Below, piece after piece: positions 21,911 to 33,034 of a stretch of 64,000 nt of DNA. Every line of letters starts with the position of its first letter. Within the stretch, counting starts at the first letter, position 1. The notes below the pieces were generated by a model. It was not told the DNA's origin. It worked only from the letters and a program-made list of their open reading frames with translations, and made no database searches. The stretch spans positions 1,054,001 through 1,118,000 of the forward strand of contig PDUO01000004.1 in the NCBI GenBank assembly GCA_003008705.1, in the 5' to 3' direction. The position numbers and the translations under genes were made by a program. This DNA is from Pezicula radicicola (lineage: Eukaryota > Ascomycota > Leotiomycetes > Helotiales > Dermateaceae).

Positions 21911-24900
21911 TATGAAAAATAATTAGGAGGTTAACATTTATTTTAAGTACAATTCTTGAAATTTTCGAATTAACACAGGCGTAGTACTTGTAATTGCAAA
22001 AGGATGAGATTATTTGGGTTGTGTTTTAAAGAGTGGCCAACTATTTTGCAACCCGCGTGCATGCCACCTCCCTCAGTTGTATCGAATAGCCTCATCACCG
22101 TTTAGCTGATCTTTAAGGGGTCCGAGGCACCCCGTACTCTATGATGTGCATGTAAATGTGCAGGCCAATCTCTTCCTTGCTGGCGATGACTTGCGACCCT
22201 CGTTTGTAATTCTCGGGGTCATACAGAACCGGGTAGCCGGCATAAATGCCTGAGGAGGGAGAGGCATTTGGGATTGAGAAGATAACTCTGGTAGTGGGGT
22301 TTGGGTATGTGTCTTGCAATGCCATCTCAAAGTAAGTACGGAGTGTATTATGGGTGAAGATATATCGCTTAATTTTGCATTCTTGCGCCAATGCTCGGTT
22401 TAGTATGGAAGAACGCTTTACTTCATTGAGACCATAGGATAGGCGTAGCTCGAGCATGGTAAACTACTGCCTGCTGATTCTAGACTACCATAGTTTACAA
22501 GCGCACCAACCTAGTCAGAATGTACAAGTACATCTCTTACGCTCTCATCTGTTAGCTGTTGCTCCTATTTTTTCATCTCCTCTTACAATTTTTTCTCTCA
22601 TCCCAAATACTGAATACATTTGAATCGTGTCCTGGTCCGAGTTGTAGAAATTGTGAAATTAATAAGTGTACTGAACATTTCCTTCAGTACCTTCGTACGG
22701 CCGTTAGATTAGCAAGCCCTGAAACAAAGTCAGGATCAGTGATGTTTAGATTATGCACTCTGCATTTTTTCACTGTGCACGAAAATGAGAGGTTCTGAGA
22801 TAAGATTCTCGGAACGCCTGTTGTTGGCTGAGTCTAGACTCCGGCCAAAACTTAGAGTGAGATCCTTTACCGGCAGAAGGTATCCCCGAACCACTCGGGC
22901 TATATTTTACAGATCAGATCTCACGCCATGCTGTCAGGATGTCAAGGTCTCGACCGGTATCTTGGGCCGTAATGCATGGCATACTGTACTACTGCACAAG
23001 TAACTACTGTATGGAACGTACCACAATACTGTACGCAGCCGTACTGATGCAGAAATGCAGAGGCCGCAGGATATTACTCCCAACAGACATTTGAGGAAAT
23101 GTGACAGATTCTGGGGGTCACTCTTTCACTGTACCCGCTCCCCGGATCTCAAACATGGTAACCAATAGCCATAGGCGTTTTTGACCATTTTTTCTGACTT
23201 GCAGAATTTGTTACCTGCTTCTGTACCCCCGAAGACTGACCAATTTCAGCCCATGATGATAGAGATGAGGTTAACGATAGTTTCGGCGCCAATTGATCCA
23301 GAAGAACCTCACGAGGCTCGAGAACGAGACGGCTTGGAAAAGGCGTCTCAGGCACAAACAAGCAAGAAGAAACTCTAAAAGGTCATTGAAAAAGAGTGGT
23401 CTCTTAGACTTTGCCCAAAGGACGTTGAACTACTTACTGACAAGTTGGAAATAACTAGCATAGACCCGCAACAAAGTTCCGTGTCGCGCAAAGTTGTGCT
23501 TTTCCCGCCTCGAGGCTGAACCACGCGACACTATACCAAAGTAGCACATAGTCACGGTAATGTGTTTCCGTCACTGGGTATTTTCCATCTTGACAATTGC
23601 CCGTGATATTAGGCGCTGGATGCGCGTCGCTTAAACGAGCAAGTCTAGGTGCCTTCAAAAAGAAGAAAAGCTTTCTCTTTTGAAATCTTCCGCGGATAAC
23701 TCTCACTTACTGAATCGCCACAAGGTGCCACTGTGGCGCGTGGTTTATTAATATATCTAACGTATTGTTGACGTCTGTGGAGTTAAGGATGATCTACATC
23801 TTGAAAAGGGGGGGGAACTGTTGATCCGAACCCATTCTCACTTAGTACCCCACTGTGGCGTTATGTTTCAATGTTTTAGCGACAAGCGACGCTACTGTAC
23901 TTAGCTTACTCGCAAATAACCTTCATAAGGAGTAATAGTCTCACAGATGAGGTTTTCACGGCAGAGAAACCAGCTTTCCCTATACTACTTTTGAAACTTA
24001 AAACTTGGGGTCTGTAGTTAATTGGCATGATTGGTGATTAGTGACAGCAGAGATGGTTTCCAAAACCGTTTTCGCCCCTCGGTTAGGTATACCCTTGGCG
24101 CAGATCCCACCTCGAAGCCTCACTTGTGCATACAGGCGCCTCAAAAATTATATGGTAACTAACGCAGGCTTGGTTCAACTGCTACAAGCACAGTATGAGA
24201 TCAGACCCCTCAATCTCACATGCAAGATTGTACAATTCAAGGCCAGGTAGTTGCCACCGCTTTTAAGGTGGAGTGTACGAAAGAAAGTTCGTTTTCGTAT
24301 TTGCAAGGCTAGATGTCAACTCCTCTATCTATGTGGATAAGGTTTGAAGAAAAAAAATTGAAGCAGAACTGTTTGATCAATTCCTCTCGAGTCATGGTTA
24401 ACATGGTATCCCCCTGTGTTATTCCAGTCTTGAGATTCTGAAAGATTATTCAATTCAACTGGGACAGTAAATATTTTTTCTAGTAACCATTCGCTTCCAC
24501 ACTGACAGATCTTTGACTTTTTCACGTCACACGTCCCACATTCTGGACTCAGCACGTTTGATGGTCTGAGTCGAGAGTCGGATCCACAATCTCCCTTGTG
24601 TGAATACGGTACACTCTACATTGGTATCAGAGGTGTGGTGGCAAAATGCGGGTGGTTCCATTAGGAAAGAGATGTGTAGATCACGTGGCAACAAGGCTTG
24701 CTTAGCGAGGGTTGCGGTCAAGCCACATCTGCCACTTTGCTCCGTCATCTAGATTTTGGTCGTCTAATAAAATAAATGACACCAAACACGACACCAACTG
24801 TACCCGCACTAGGTGCCAATTGCAGTATTATTACGAAGGCACTATATTCCCAGCAGGAGCTTTTCTTGTTTTAGGTGTATCCACTACCAAGTAGCATGAA

Positions 24901-26981
24901 CGCTCTCCTGCAGCTACGCTACACGCTACGGGTTGTTGGGGAGATGACATGTGGACTTGCCGAATCTAATAGTGACTACATCACAATTATGATTCTGGTA
25001 CCGGTATTGGAGACGCTTAAAAATCAGGACTTGACAGTTCGACGCCGACAGGGCACAACCGAAGGCAAACTGTCAGCTGGCCCGAGAATCCAAACATGTT
25101 CTCGACGGGTCTGCAGCGTTGCTTCTGTACCCGTACCCCACATCCTGCGCGCAGACTATACTTTCGTACTTCGAGTATGCTACGGAGTACGGACAGAATC
25201 TACTGTACTGCTACAAGGTTGTACGGGTAATAAATCGACAAAGTATCCCTTGACCATCCCATCCCCAGGTCAATCATCCCGGAATCTGTCGTGTTTTCGC
25301 CACAGCAAAAAGACCCTGAACGAGCTGAGCCACTTTTCTCGGGCCTCCCCCTGGTCTAGCGCTTGGACAATGGAATTTCAGATTCCCATTGCTTTGGATG
25401 ATTGGCATGTTGGCCCATGGAAACTGTGGGAATTGGGGCTCGCCAACACTGTTTTCGCCACCACACGACCATGCAAAGAACGGCGCAAATGGCTTCGATG
25501 TCGCCTCGGAGCAGGGTATGCCCGTGGACGGTGCAGCTATAGGCCACTTTACAGTCTTACAGTACCACTGACCCATCCGCGCCATCTCCTCCAGCGAGAC
25601 CCTAATAGGCCTAATGAATAATAGCACCCTCACTGTGGGAACCCTACAGGCCCTATAGGCCCCCAAGACCCCCAATAACCCCCTAGACTTTCTCTAGTTC
25701 CTTTGCTTCTGTTTCTTCCTTTCTCCCCCTTCCATTCCCGATCCCTCCCTCGTCCCCTCATCCCTCATCCTTCCCTTTTCTTTTCTGCAGGTCCCTGCTG
25801 TGGCTGTGTTTTATGTTGTCCCATGCTCAAGTCCATTAGCCTTCAACTTTTTTTCTGTCTTCTCCCTCTATCTCTGGCGCTAGAACAGCCATTATACAAC
25901 TAACCACCATCAATCCCGCCTGCCGCACTGGTCATCCCGCCGCGCCAGTCTCCGGGATTCCCATCTTCCTTCCCAGTACTTCTCGTCACATTTCCGTCAC
26001 TCTTACAGCAAATCCACATGGTTCCTGAAGATCTCTGCTCGACTACATAGCAATGCGATGCGACCTGGTGGTCTTGCTTAAAAGCCGCCAACTGCTTTGA
26101 GAATAATACAGTCCCCTCGGTTCCATTCCTTATCCATCCTACACCTACCAGCTTCTTTCTATAGTCTTCCCTTCCTAAGACGCCAACCCTCGGGTATCCC
26201 GCGGACCTTTTTGGTTAACTATCACCAGTGCAGTAAGTTCAACAGTGCCCTGAGGACCCAATCAGTACGTCCACCTCGTTGCTACCGGAGGCAACTGAAG
26301 CACTGACAGACGGGGGGTAGGCGGCAGGGCTACTGAAAACTTCCGGTCGACTGGGGTCTTTGCATCATTTAGGCATTCTCATCAACCATTTCGTCCGAGT
26401 CTATCCTGGATATTTCCTTATTATTTTGGTCTGGATTCTCCCCAGCCTCTCGTGTGCTTTCCTCGATTGTCGTATCATATTTCTTCTAGATTGCGCTCCT
26501 AGTCAAGCCCTACGCTAACGAGCCAACGAAGCAACTCGCACGTTTTTATTCCTTGCGCACCATCAACACTTCGTTTGCCTCCTCTGCTCGGTTCGAGCAC
26601 AAGTCGATCATTCAAGTAGCGAAAAAGTATAGCCACAGGCGCAAGCAGCTGGAGCTATTTCTATCTCGGACAGTCAGTATCCCGTGAAGAGTTGCCACAA
26701 TATCACAGCAGCATCGCTTCTTAACAAAAAGCATTAAGGAGTCAAGCTTCTTTACAGCCATTCTCGTGGAGTCTTGTTAAAGGTAAAGTCACCTCTCTTG
26801 TCTGTTCCATTTGCAGTGTGTATTGAGCATTAAGCACAATCGATCAACTCATCGACAACTTAGCCAGCGTATGCGATGGTTTAAGCCCATCCATGATGCT
26901 GTCTTTCCTCCATAGATTGCTGACATGGCCTTTATTTTTGTGCAGTACTGGGGGCCGTTATCAACGATTTACGAAGGCTTC
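21911..26981. other. 5 kb gene-poor region and YTH-gene leader
   Basis: Apart from a weak orphan ORF (22113-22457) I see no convincing gene. The stretch 25690-25860 is strongly pyrimidine-rich and probably belongs to the promoter or start of the YTH gene. A likely 5'UTR intron runs from about 26783 (GTAAAG) to 26945 (branch GCTGAC, acceptor GTGCAG). A 242-codon ATG-started ORF at 24896-25621 has no protein-like composition that I trust. Confidence 0.5.
22113..22457 (-). CDS. Orphan hypothetical ORF, 114 aa
   Basis: A single ATG-to-stop ORF in an otherwise empty region. Its composition is protein-like, with balanced hydrophobic and polar residues and blocks such as RVIFSIPNASPSSGIYAGYP and KEEIGLHIYMHIIEYG. 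I recognise no domain, signal peptide or membrane segment. It could be a species-restricted gene, the remnant of a larger gene, or chance. No neighbour supports it. Confidence 0.25.
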   Translation of the reverse strand: MLELRLSYGLNEVKRSSILNRALAQECKIKRYIFTHNTLRTYFEMALQDTYPNPTTRVIFSIPNASPSSGIYAGYPVLYDPENYKRGSQVIASKEEIGLHIYMHIIEYGVPRTP

Positions 26982-28986
26982 ATGGGAGACGTACCAGCAA
27001 GAACTCAGCCGACGGGCAATATAACGAATCCTCAAGGTTCCGACACAAATACTTCTCGATTTCCAAGTCCGGGTCAATACGAGAATGATCCAAGCAAAGT
27101 CCATTACGGTACACCTTCACCATCGCAACCTCACCAGCAACAAGGCTCCTTTACTATGAACTCCCTTGGCGCATCACTCCCAGATGTCCCTTACCCACAG
27201 AACTTCAACCAACACGGCCAAAGGTTTCCACTTAATGCGCCTACCTCTAGAATGATGTATCAAGTACCAACTATGCCGCAGTTTACCGGTCAGTCACCCA
27301 TGAATCAACCCGCAAATGCGCCTTACAACATTCAACAGTTCCAGCCTCAATCTCAGTATATATATACGCCACACTTTGGCGCAAGTCATTCGCAGTCTTC
27401 TCATCAGCTACCAGGAGGACCAGGCGCGAGCCAGATGTACCAAGGTCAAGGATTCATGGGCCAGCCACAACTGCAACAACCAACATCACCGTACTTTGTT
27501 CAACAAGGCCAATATGGTCAAGGCCAGATTTACTCTGGAAGCCAATCCGGACCGCAGTACACCCCAGGTGGGAGTTTTCATGGTGGCATAAATCAACAGC
27601 GGAGTAGCGAATTTCTGAGCGGAGCATCCAGCAGCAGTCAACAAGGAAGATCAAGCAACCTATGTAAGACACGTACATGTAGTGATTGCGGAACTCTGCA
27701 GCTCGTCTCACAATTTTTCTCTGCTAACGCGAGGTATAGCATCGAATGCGCAGTCATCTGTGGTCCGAGGCCCGCCCAGAAAGCCCCGTCAAAGTGGTAA
27801 GTTAAGAGGTTATTTTTCTCCAATCTCTCCGCCCATCGCAGTTGCGTACTGACACAGCGTAGGCCATGCTATATGGATAGGCAATCTACCACCGCAAACT
27901 GAGCTGATGAATCTCGTTTATCATGTTTGCAAGGAGTCTACCGGACTAGAATCTTTATTTCTCATCTCGAAAAGTAATTGCGCATTCGCAAATTACAAGG
28001 ATGAGGCGACCTGCGCACTTGCACAGTCAAAGATCCACGATTCAAGATTTCAGACTGTCAGGTTAGTCAGCCGGTTGAGAAGGGGTTCAGTTGGTACTGT
28101 TTCTGGGGTGACTGTGCCAACAGGCCCTGCTGCATTGAATCCTCCTCAGATATCGGCACCAGCTGCTCGAACACCTTCCCCAGAAGGTCTCGCGAAGGGT
28201 AAAGATACTGTGGTCACGACAGAGGAAACCAAGGAGCAGGACGAAGAATATACTCTACCTAAAGACAAGTATTTCATTGTGAAAAGCTTGACGGTAGAGG
28301 ATCTGGAACTAAGTGTGCGGAACGGGATCTGGGCAACGCAATCACACAACGAAGAGGCGCTGAACAAAGCTTATGAGGTATGTTGGGTTTGTACTCGTCA
28401 TGAAGAATGCTGACTAGGGAATGAAACTTTATAGACTGTTGAAAATGTGTATCTAATTTTTTCGGCAAACAAATCAGGCGAATACTTTGGCTACGCGCGC
28501 ATGATCTCTTCCATCAATGATGACCCAGCAGCAGCGATCGAGTTTGCACCAAAGGCACAAGCTATTGAGGACCCAGAACTACCTAAAGCGATCCCAACAC
28601 CAGCGACCGAGTTTGCACCCAAAGGTCGCATCATTGACGATTCCGCAAGAGGGACAATATTTTGGGAAGCAGAACGGGACGAGGCAGAAGAAGCGGAGGA
28701 AGAAGACGATGCCCGAAGCAGCAAAAGTGATCAGGAGGGAGAGGCAGCTCCTTCGAAGGCATGGGGAAAGCCATTCAAGGTCGAATGGGTATCTACAACT
28801 CGACTCCCATTCTACCGAACAAGGGGCTTAAGAAACCCTTGGAACTCGAATCGAGAAGTCAAAATTGCAAGAGACGGCACGGAATTGGAGACTTCCATTG
28901 GCAGGAGGTTAGTGAGCCTGTTTCATCATCGGCTCCCATCACCAGTTGCACCAACTATGCCTACAATGCAAGGGATGCCTTCATAA
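26982..28986 (+). CDS. YTH-domain RNA-binding protein (m6A reader) with RRM-like region
   Basis: Predicted exons: 26982-27663, 27740-27796, 27863-28377, 28435-28986, giving 601 aa. The N-terminus is Gln/Pro/Gly/Ser-rich and disordered. An RRM-like segment follows (HAIWIGNLPPQTELMNL ... NCAFANYKDEATC, about 247-310). The C-terminal YTH domain (about 350-590) contains YFIVKSLTVEDLELS, NGIWATQSHNEEALNKAY, YLIFSANKSGEYFGYARM, RLPFYRTRGLRNPWN and VKIARDGTELE. The W in GIWAT and the W in TIFWEAE are likely aromatic-cage residues (inference from YTHDC1). YTH proteins bind N6-methyladenosine in RNA. About 60 acidic and repeated residues (two EFAPK units) are inserted inside the YTH fold. The start at 26982 is preferred because the upstream ATG at 26925 lies in a probable 5'UTR intron. 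Confidence 0.92.
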
Positions 28987-30162
28987 ACAATGGGAGGGTT
29001 TCCCGTTCAAATGCGGGAATACTAATAATGACTTGAGCTTGAGCTTTCTTCACTCCTTGAGTGGTATGGTATGAGCACAGCGTCAAAGGTTCCTCACATT
29101 GCTGGTCACTGGTTGAGGTCCTATTTGTTTCACTTCTTCTCGATAGGCAAGCCTATTACAAGTATAACGAATTACGATACTATTAAAGACGGCATGGCAT
29201 GGGCATATACGCGACGATATAATACACGAAAACGATGAGCAAAAAGAAGATGGGCAAGCCCAGAAGGTTGCATTTGATGGTGTACACTTGCAGTCGATTT
29301 CATGTACATATGCCTGGCATAGGTGGCACTACTGCGAGAGAATCAAAGCTTTTGGACTAGGTTTAATTTTCTTGATCCAACAGCCATGTGGAACTACCGT
29401 GACATCACTTGGTCTCGTCAAAATCAAGGCAATTGACGCTCCGTTAGTGTTGCGCCACGAAAAACGATGCTGTCTTCCTTTTTCAGCTGCAATAGCGACG
29501 GTTTCAAACATAAGGCCTGCACTGCAGCTTTTGGTGAAAATTACGTACGGAAGGTATAGACGCACTTTCATACTTCACGTTAGCGACGTGGCCTTTTGGC
29601 GGCGAGGCGTGAGTTGAGTAGTACTAGAAGGCAGGGGTCTGCATAGTGTAGCTTAGTGGCTGCAAGATAAAACGGTTGTTGACAAGGAGCCATACCTCAA
29701 CGTCGCTACTCGTAGGTCTGGACGTAGTTGGCCATGGTCCTTTGACACATGTAGGTATATGAATGAGTACTTTGTAAGTGGGACGCTTTGTATCTTCCTA
29801 TCACAGCGCCTGTAGGATTTCCGGGGATATCTCCGTTGATGACGGGAGTGGCCAAGATGGGTTAAATTTATAGGTCCAGTAGTAGTAGATACGGTAGCTT
29901 GTGTGAGCTGAGAGGGAAAAACATGGTTGGCCGTTTTTAGTCTCGGCGCCAGGAGCACTAGGTTAGATTGTGCTAGGCTACACTGAGACTAGCGGAGGGG
30001 AGGGAGCCGCTTTCAGCTGAACTGAGATTTGGACTCGGATGCATCTTCTAGACCGCCGTTGCTGTACAGTACAGTATCTGCCGGGTGCGACCTTTTGTAG
30101 TCTACCAAGGTTCAATCACGCACTGGCTTCAATTCAGTGGTTGAAATCAAGATGATGTTGTA
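28987..30162. other. Intergenic region downstream of YTH gene
   Basis: About 1.2 kb with scattered short ORFs (for example a 109-aa ORF at 29288-29617) that look accidental. No RNA gene recognised. Confidence 0.5.
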
Positions 30163-30451
30163 CCGTATTAATTGGTTTATAAGATGACATCATAATAGTA
30201 GCTTTTTTGTATTTTTCGACCTTAGGACCATATCTTTGACATACATAATGTCTTGTTCGCCTGATTAACGCCTAACCCCGACCCCTCTGAAGCCCTAAGC
30301 AAATGTTATTCTATTATTTGTATTGACTATTCGTAGGAGGATAAGATAACATCTTATAAGTAATTTAGGAATTCTTTGATAGTTTTAGACCATATCTTAT
30401 AAGGCGATAGTTCCTTATTAATAATGATTTTTTATAAACCAATTAATACGG
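30163..30451. mobile_element. MITE (copy 2), 289 bp, TA target duplication
   Basis: Perfect 20-bp terminal inverted repeats CCGTATTAATTGGTTTATAA, flanked by TA (30161-30162, 30452-30453). The ends share the GTA..AATTGGTTTATA core with the 137-bp element at 12761-12897, so both belong to one family. The AT-rich interior has short internal repeats (GACCATATCTT twice, CTTATAAG twice). No transposase ORF. Confidence 0.8.
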
Positions 30452-30638
30452 TAATTATAGTTAATATCGTGATGGAAGGACTAGTTCACGATATTGTACT
30501 TTTATTATACGTTATCGAACGGTAATACGTTCGTCTGATGTAAACATTACTGTGTAAATCATCAGAATGGCAGCATCACTATCACTCAATGAAAGCATTG
30601 TGGCGTCGCTGACACCCTCTCTTCCAATGAAGCTACTA

Positions 30639-30847
30639 GAATCCTCCAGAATAATCACGTGTCTTCTAACTACTACCACAACCTTCCAGATTCTTCGCCA
30701 CGCATTCGATACGATTTCCACCAGTTCCATGAGCTTGCTTGATAAAGTCTTGTTGCGTGATGTTTCTAGAATACTCCTCCTTTGACTCGTCACCTCATTT
30801 CTGGATGTTTCCAGAAAATGCTGAAGGTGTTGTCAGATGGTATATAA
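30639..30847 (+). promoter_or_regulatory. Heat-shock-element promoter with TATA box
   Basis: Two canonical TTCnnGAA heat-shock half-site pairs are visible: TTCTAGAA (30764-30771) and TTCCAGAA (30809-30816). Imperfect arrays lie upstream (AGAATCCTCCAGAA near 30638-30651, TTCCAGATTCTTC near 30684-30696). A TATATAAA box lies at about 30841, 178 bp upstream of the HSP20 start. This fits Hsf1-driven induction of the downstream gene. Confidence 0.75.
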
Positions 30848-31017
30848 ACACAGGTTGAGGCCTACCAACCCAGACTTTCTTCTCCATCAATACAAAGTAA
30901 TACAAAGCAAGCAATTACATGCGATCTTATCGAACACTCTCATCAAGACTACCAGTCAACAAAATAACAACAACATCAAAGCGATTTTTACGCCCAACAC
31001 AAATCCAAAAACGCAAA

Positions 31018-31662
31018 ATGTCTTTCTTCCCAGGCACAATCTCCTACCACCAACACCCTCAACCCCGACAAACAACCTTCGGCCCTCTCTTCCGTCTCCT
31101 CGAAGATTTCGATCAATACTCCTCAAACAAAGACTCCTCTCAACAACACCGTGGCACATCACTAAAAACCCTCCAACCTAAATTCGACGTTCAAGAACAC
31201 GCTGATTCCTACGAACTTCATGGAGAATTACCAGGTGTTGAACAGAAGGATGTTGATATCGAGTTTGTTGATCGTCAAACATTAACCATCAAAGGAAAAA
31301 TCGAACGATCTTCACAATCTTCTTCTTCGGATTCTTCCTCGCAAAAAGAAGCCGAAGGCGCCACCGCTGCTTCAAACAAAAGTCACAAAGCAACCGTCGA
31401 AGATGAAGATGCAGCCACCGCCGCCGAATCAAATACGGATACCGATGCTGCGAAGAAAGCTGGTGGTGAGGTAGCTGAAAAGCCTACTCCTGGTCCGAAA
31501 TTCTGGGTCTCGGAACGAAGTGTGGGACAATTTGCTAGGTCTTTTAGTTTTCCTGACTCGGTTGATCAGGAGGAGGTTAAGGCTAGTATGAAGAATGGTA
31601 TTCTCAAAATCATTGTCCCGAAAGCGAAGACGCCTGAGTCGAGGAAGATTACTATTTCTTAA
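31018..31662 (+). CDS. Small heat shock protein, HSP20/alpha-crystallin family (HSP30-like)
   Basis: Single exon, 214 aa from MSFFPGTISYH. The alpha-crystallin domain starts at about residue 55 (KFDVQEHADSYELHGELPG, DVDIEFVDRQTLTIKG). A Ser/Ala/Glu-rich insertion of roughly 65 residues interrupts it, as in fungal HSP30 proteins, and it resumes with FARSFSFPDSVDQEEVKASMKNGILKIIVPK. The C-terminus has an I-x-I motif (ITI) used in oligomer assembly. It is an ATP-independent chaperone that holds unfolding proteins. The promoter has heat-shock elements. The frame stays open upstream to an ATG at 30919, adding 33 basic Ser/Thr/Arg-rich residues that resemble a mitochondrial presequence. I chose 31018 because AAAATGTC is a good context and matches HSP30 starts. 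Confidence 0.93.
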   Translation: MSFFPGTISYHQHPQPRQTTFGPLFRLLEDFDQYSSNKDSSQQHRGTSLKTLQPKFDVQEHADSYELHGELPGVEQKDVDIEFVDRQTLTIKGKIERSSQSSSSDSSSQKEAEGATAASNKSHKATVEDEDAATAAESNTDTDAAKKAGGEVAEKPTPGPKFWVSERSVGQFARSFSFPDSVDQEEVKASMKNGILKIIVPKAKTPESRKITIS

Positions 31663-32134
31663 GTGGGACGAATGGGTTTAGAATTGAGAATGATGGGGTT
31701 GTGAGATTGAAAGTGGAGGATTAGTGGAGGAGATATGGAAAACGTTTGGATCTTGGATTCTTCGAAATGTCTTTGTTTGGATTTTGAATTTTGAATTTTC
31801 GAATTCGCTTCATAGCAAAGGAGTTTGGAGGATTTGAATTTGGATTGGATTGGATTCTAACGTGCATCCCTGCGTCGAGAGATGTACCCCGTGACGAGAC
31901 AAACCATCGGTACTTTGAATTTAATTGATTCTAAATTTGTGAATATATAGAAAATTGTTATAGTTTTGTGTCAGTTATATTATGTGACTCCACTAGCAAC
32001 AGTACCTAAGTTAGGTATCGATTCTACGATCACGTGATATATTTGCTTCTGCCTAATATTCTCTATCTTATGAACCCTTTGACTCCATTTCACTCCATCC
32101 CTTAATATACTCGTCGCTGAATAATTAAGTCAAT
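31663..32134. other. Intergenic region between HSP20 and F-box-like genes
   Basis: 472 bp with short TTTGAATTT and GGATT direct repeats near 31770-31860, likely 3'UTR. No gene. Confidence 0.5.
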
Positions 32135-33034
32135 ATGTCAACTACTGCTTCTAGATGGTTACCAAAGGCTAAGGGTAAACATAAACCTAGAACGAGCAAA
32201 GACCCTGTTCCTAGCAGTACCTTCACTTTCTTGGCTCTACCAGCGGAAATCCGAATCCAAATCTACTATTTGGTTCTTTCTGGGAGAAGGATCTGCAGGC
32301 CAAATGCCAGTGTACGACTGCGAAGGAACCTCTACGGTCTTAGAACTCCACAACCCGAGACTCTTGCGCTTGCTCGAACCTGCAAGCAAATTGAGGCTGA
32401 ACTCAGCTCTATTTACTTCGGGGACAGGTTTTTTTACTTCGAATCAGTATACGACATGTATCATTACCTTGACAAGATTGGTCCTGGACGTCGCTTCTTT
32501 ATTACATCTGTTCGTGTCCGTTTGGAAAAGAATGAATGGGCGCAAACGAGAGAACGTGATCGTCGTAGCACAATGCCTATGCGAGAGCTGCTCAAGGCTT
32601 CCTTCAACCTACTTGGTGAATGCAAAAGCCTAAAAATCCTGTATCTTCAGGTCAACATAGGAACAACAATGTTTTGGTCTTCGCAAAATAGAAGCTCCAG
32701 AAATGTTTATAACTTGGTGGCACTGAGAAGCGAAGGCGTTTTCGCCGCAGTTCATGGACTAGAGAATTTGGACCTTAGAGTCAGAGAGAGCTCCCTCACA
32801 AGCAAAGCTGCCCCGGATTTATTCGAAAGCCCGATACTTGAAGCCAGGACATGGTCAGCTTTTACAAGAGAGCATCTACAGTCGTTTGAAGAGTTATTGA
32901 GGAGAGACATGAGGAGTTCCGGCAACATAGCGTTGTCAAATGTTAGCAAGGACGAATCAAGAACGAGGAAATCAAGTTCAGATCCGGTTAAGGTTATTTT
33001 TCGAACAAGGGAAGGAGTGAAAAGAATTAACTGA
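32135..33034 (+). CDS. F-box/2EXR-like fungal protein of unknown function
   Basis: Single exon, 299 aa. After a basic N-terminus (KAKGKHKPRTSK) comes FTFLALPAEIRIQIYYLVLSG (about 29-49), the characteristic F-box-like/2EXR opening of large fungal families. LALARTCKQIEAELSSIYFGDRFFYF follows (about 77-102), typical of these proteins. The remainder has leucine-rich stretches (LKILYLQVN, LENLDLRV) but no enzyme motif. Such proteins may be substrate adaptors for SCF ubiquitin ligases, but many are uncharacterised. A second protein of similar type is at 44307-45153. Confidence 0.75.
   Translation: MSTTASRWLPKAKGKHKPRTSKDPVPSSTFTFLALPAEIRIQIYYLVLSGRRICRPNASVRLRRNLYGLRTPQPETLALARTCKQIEAELSSIYFGDRFFYFESVYDMYHYLDKIGPGRRFFITSVRVRLEKNEWAQTRERDRRSTMPMRELLKASFNLLGECKSLKILYLQVNIGTTMFWSSQNRSSRNVYNLVALRSEGVFAAVHGLENLDLRVRESSLTSKAAPDLFESPILEARTWSAFTREHLQSFEELLRRDMRSSGNIALSNVSKDESRTRKSSSDPVKVIFRTREGVKRIN

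Noticed and set aside
25274..25675. 133-codon minus-strand ORF
   Set aside because: Mirror frame of the 24896-25621 open frame; no independent evidence for coding.
26925..26981. Upstream ATG for the YTH protein
   Set aside because: It lies between a branch-site-like GCTGAC and a GTGCAG acceptor, so it is probably inside a 5'UTR intron; the ATG at 26982 was used.
30512..30793. 93-codon minus-strand ORF
   Set aside because: Lies in the heat-shock promoter of the HSP20 gene and shows no protein-like feature.
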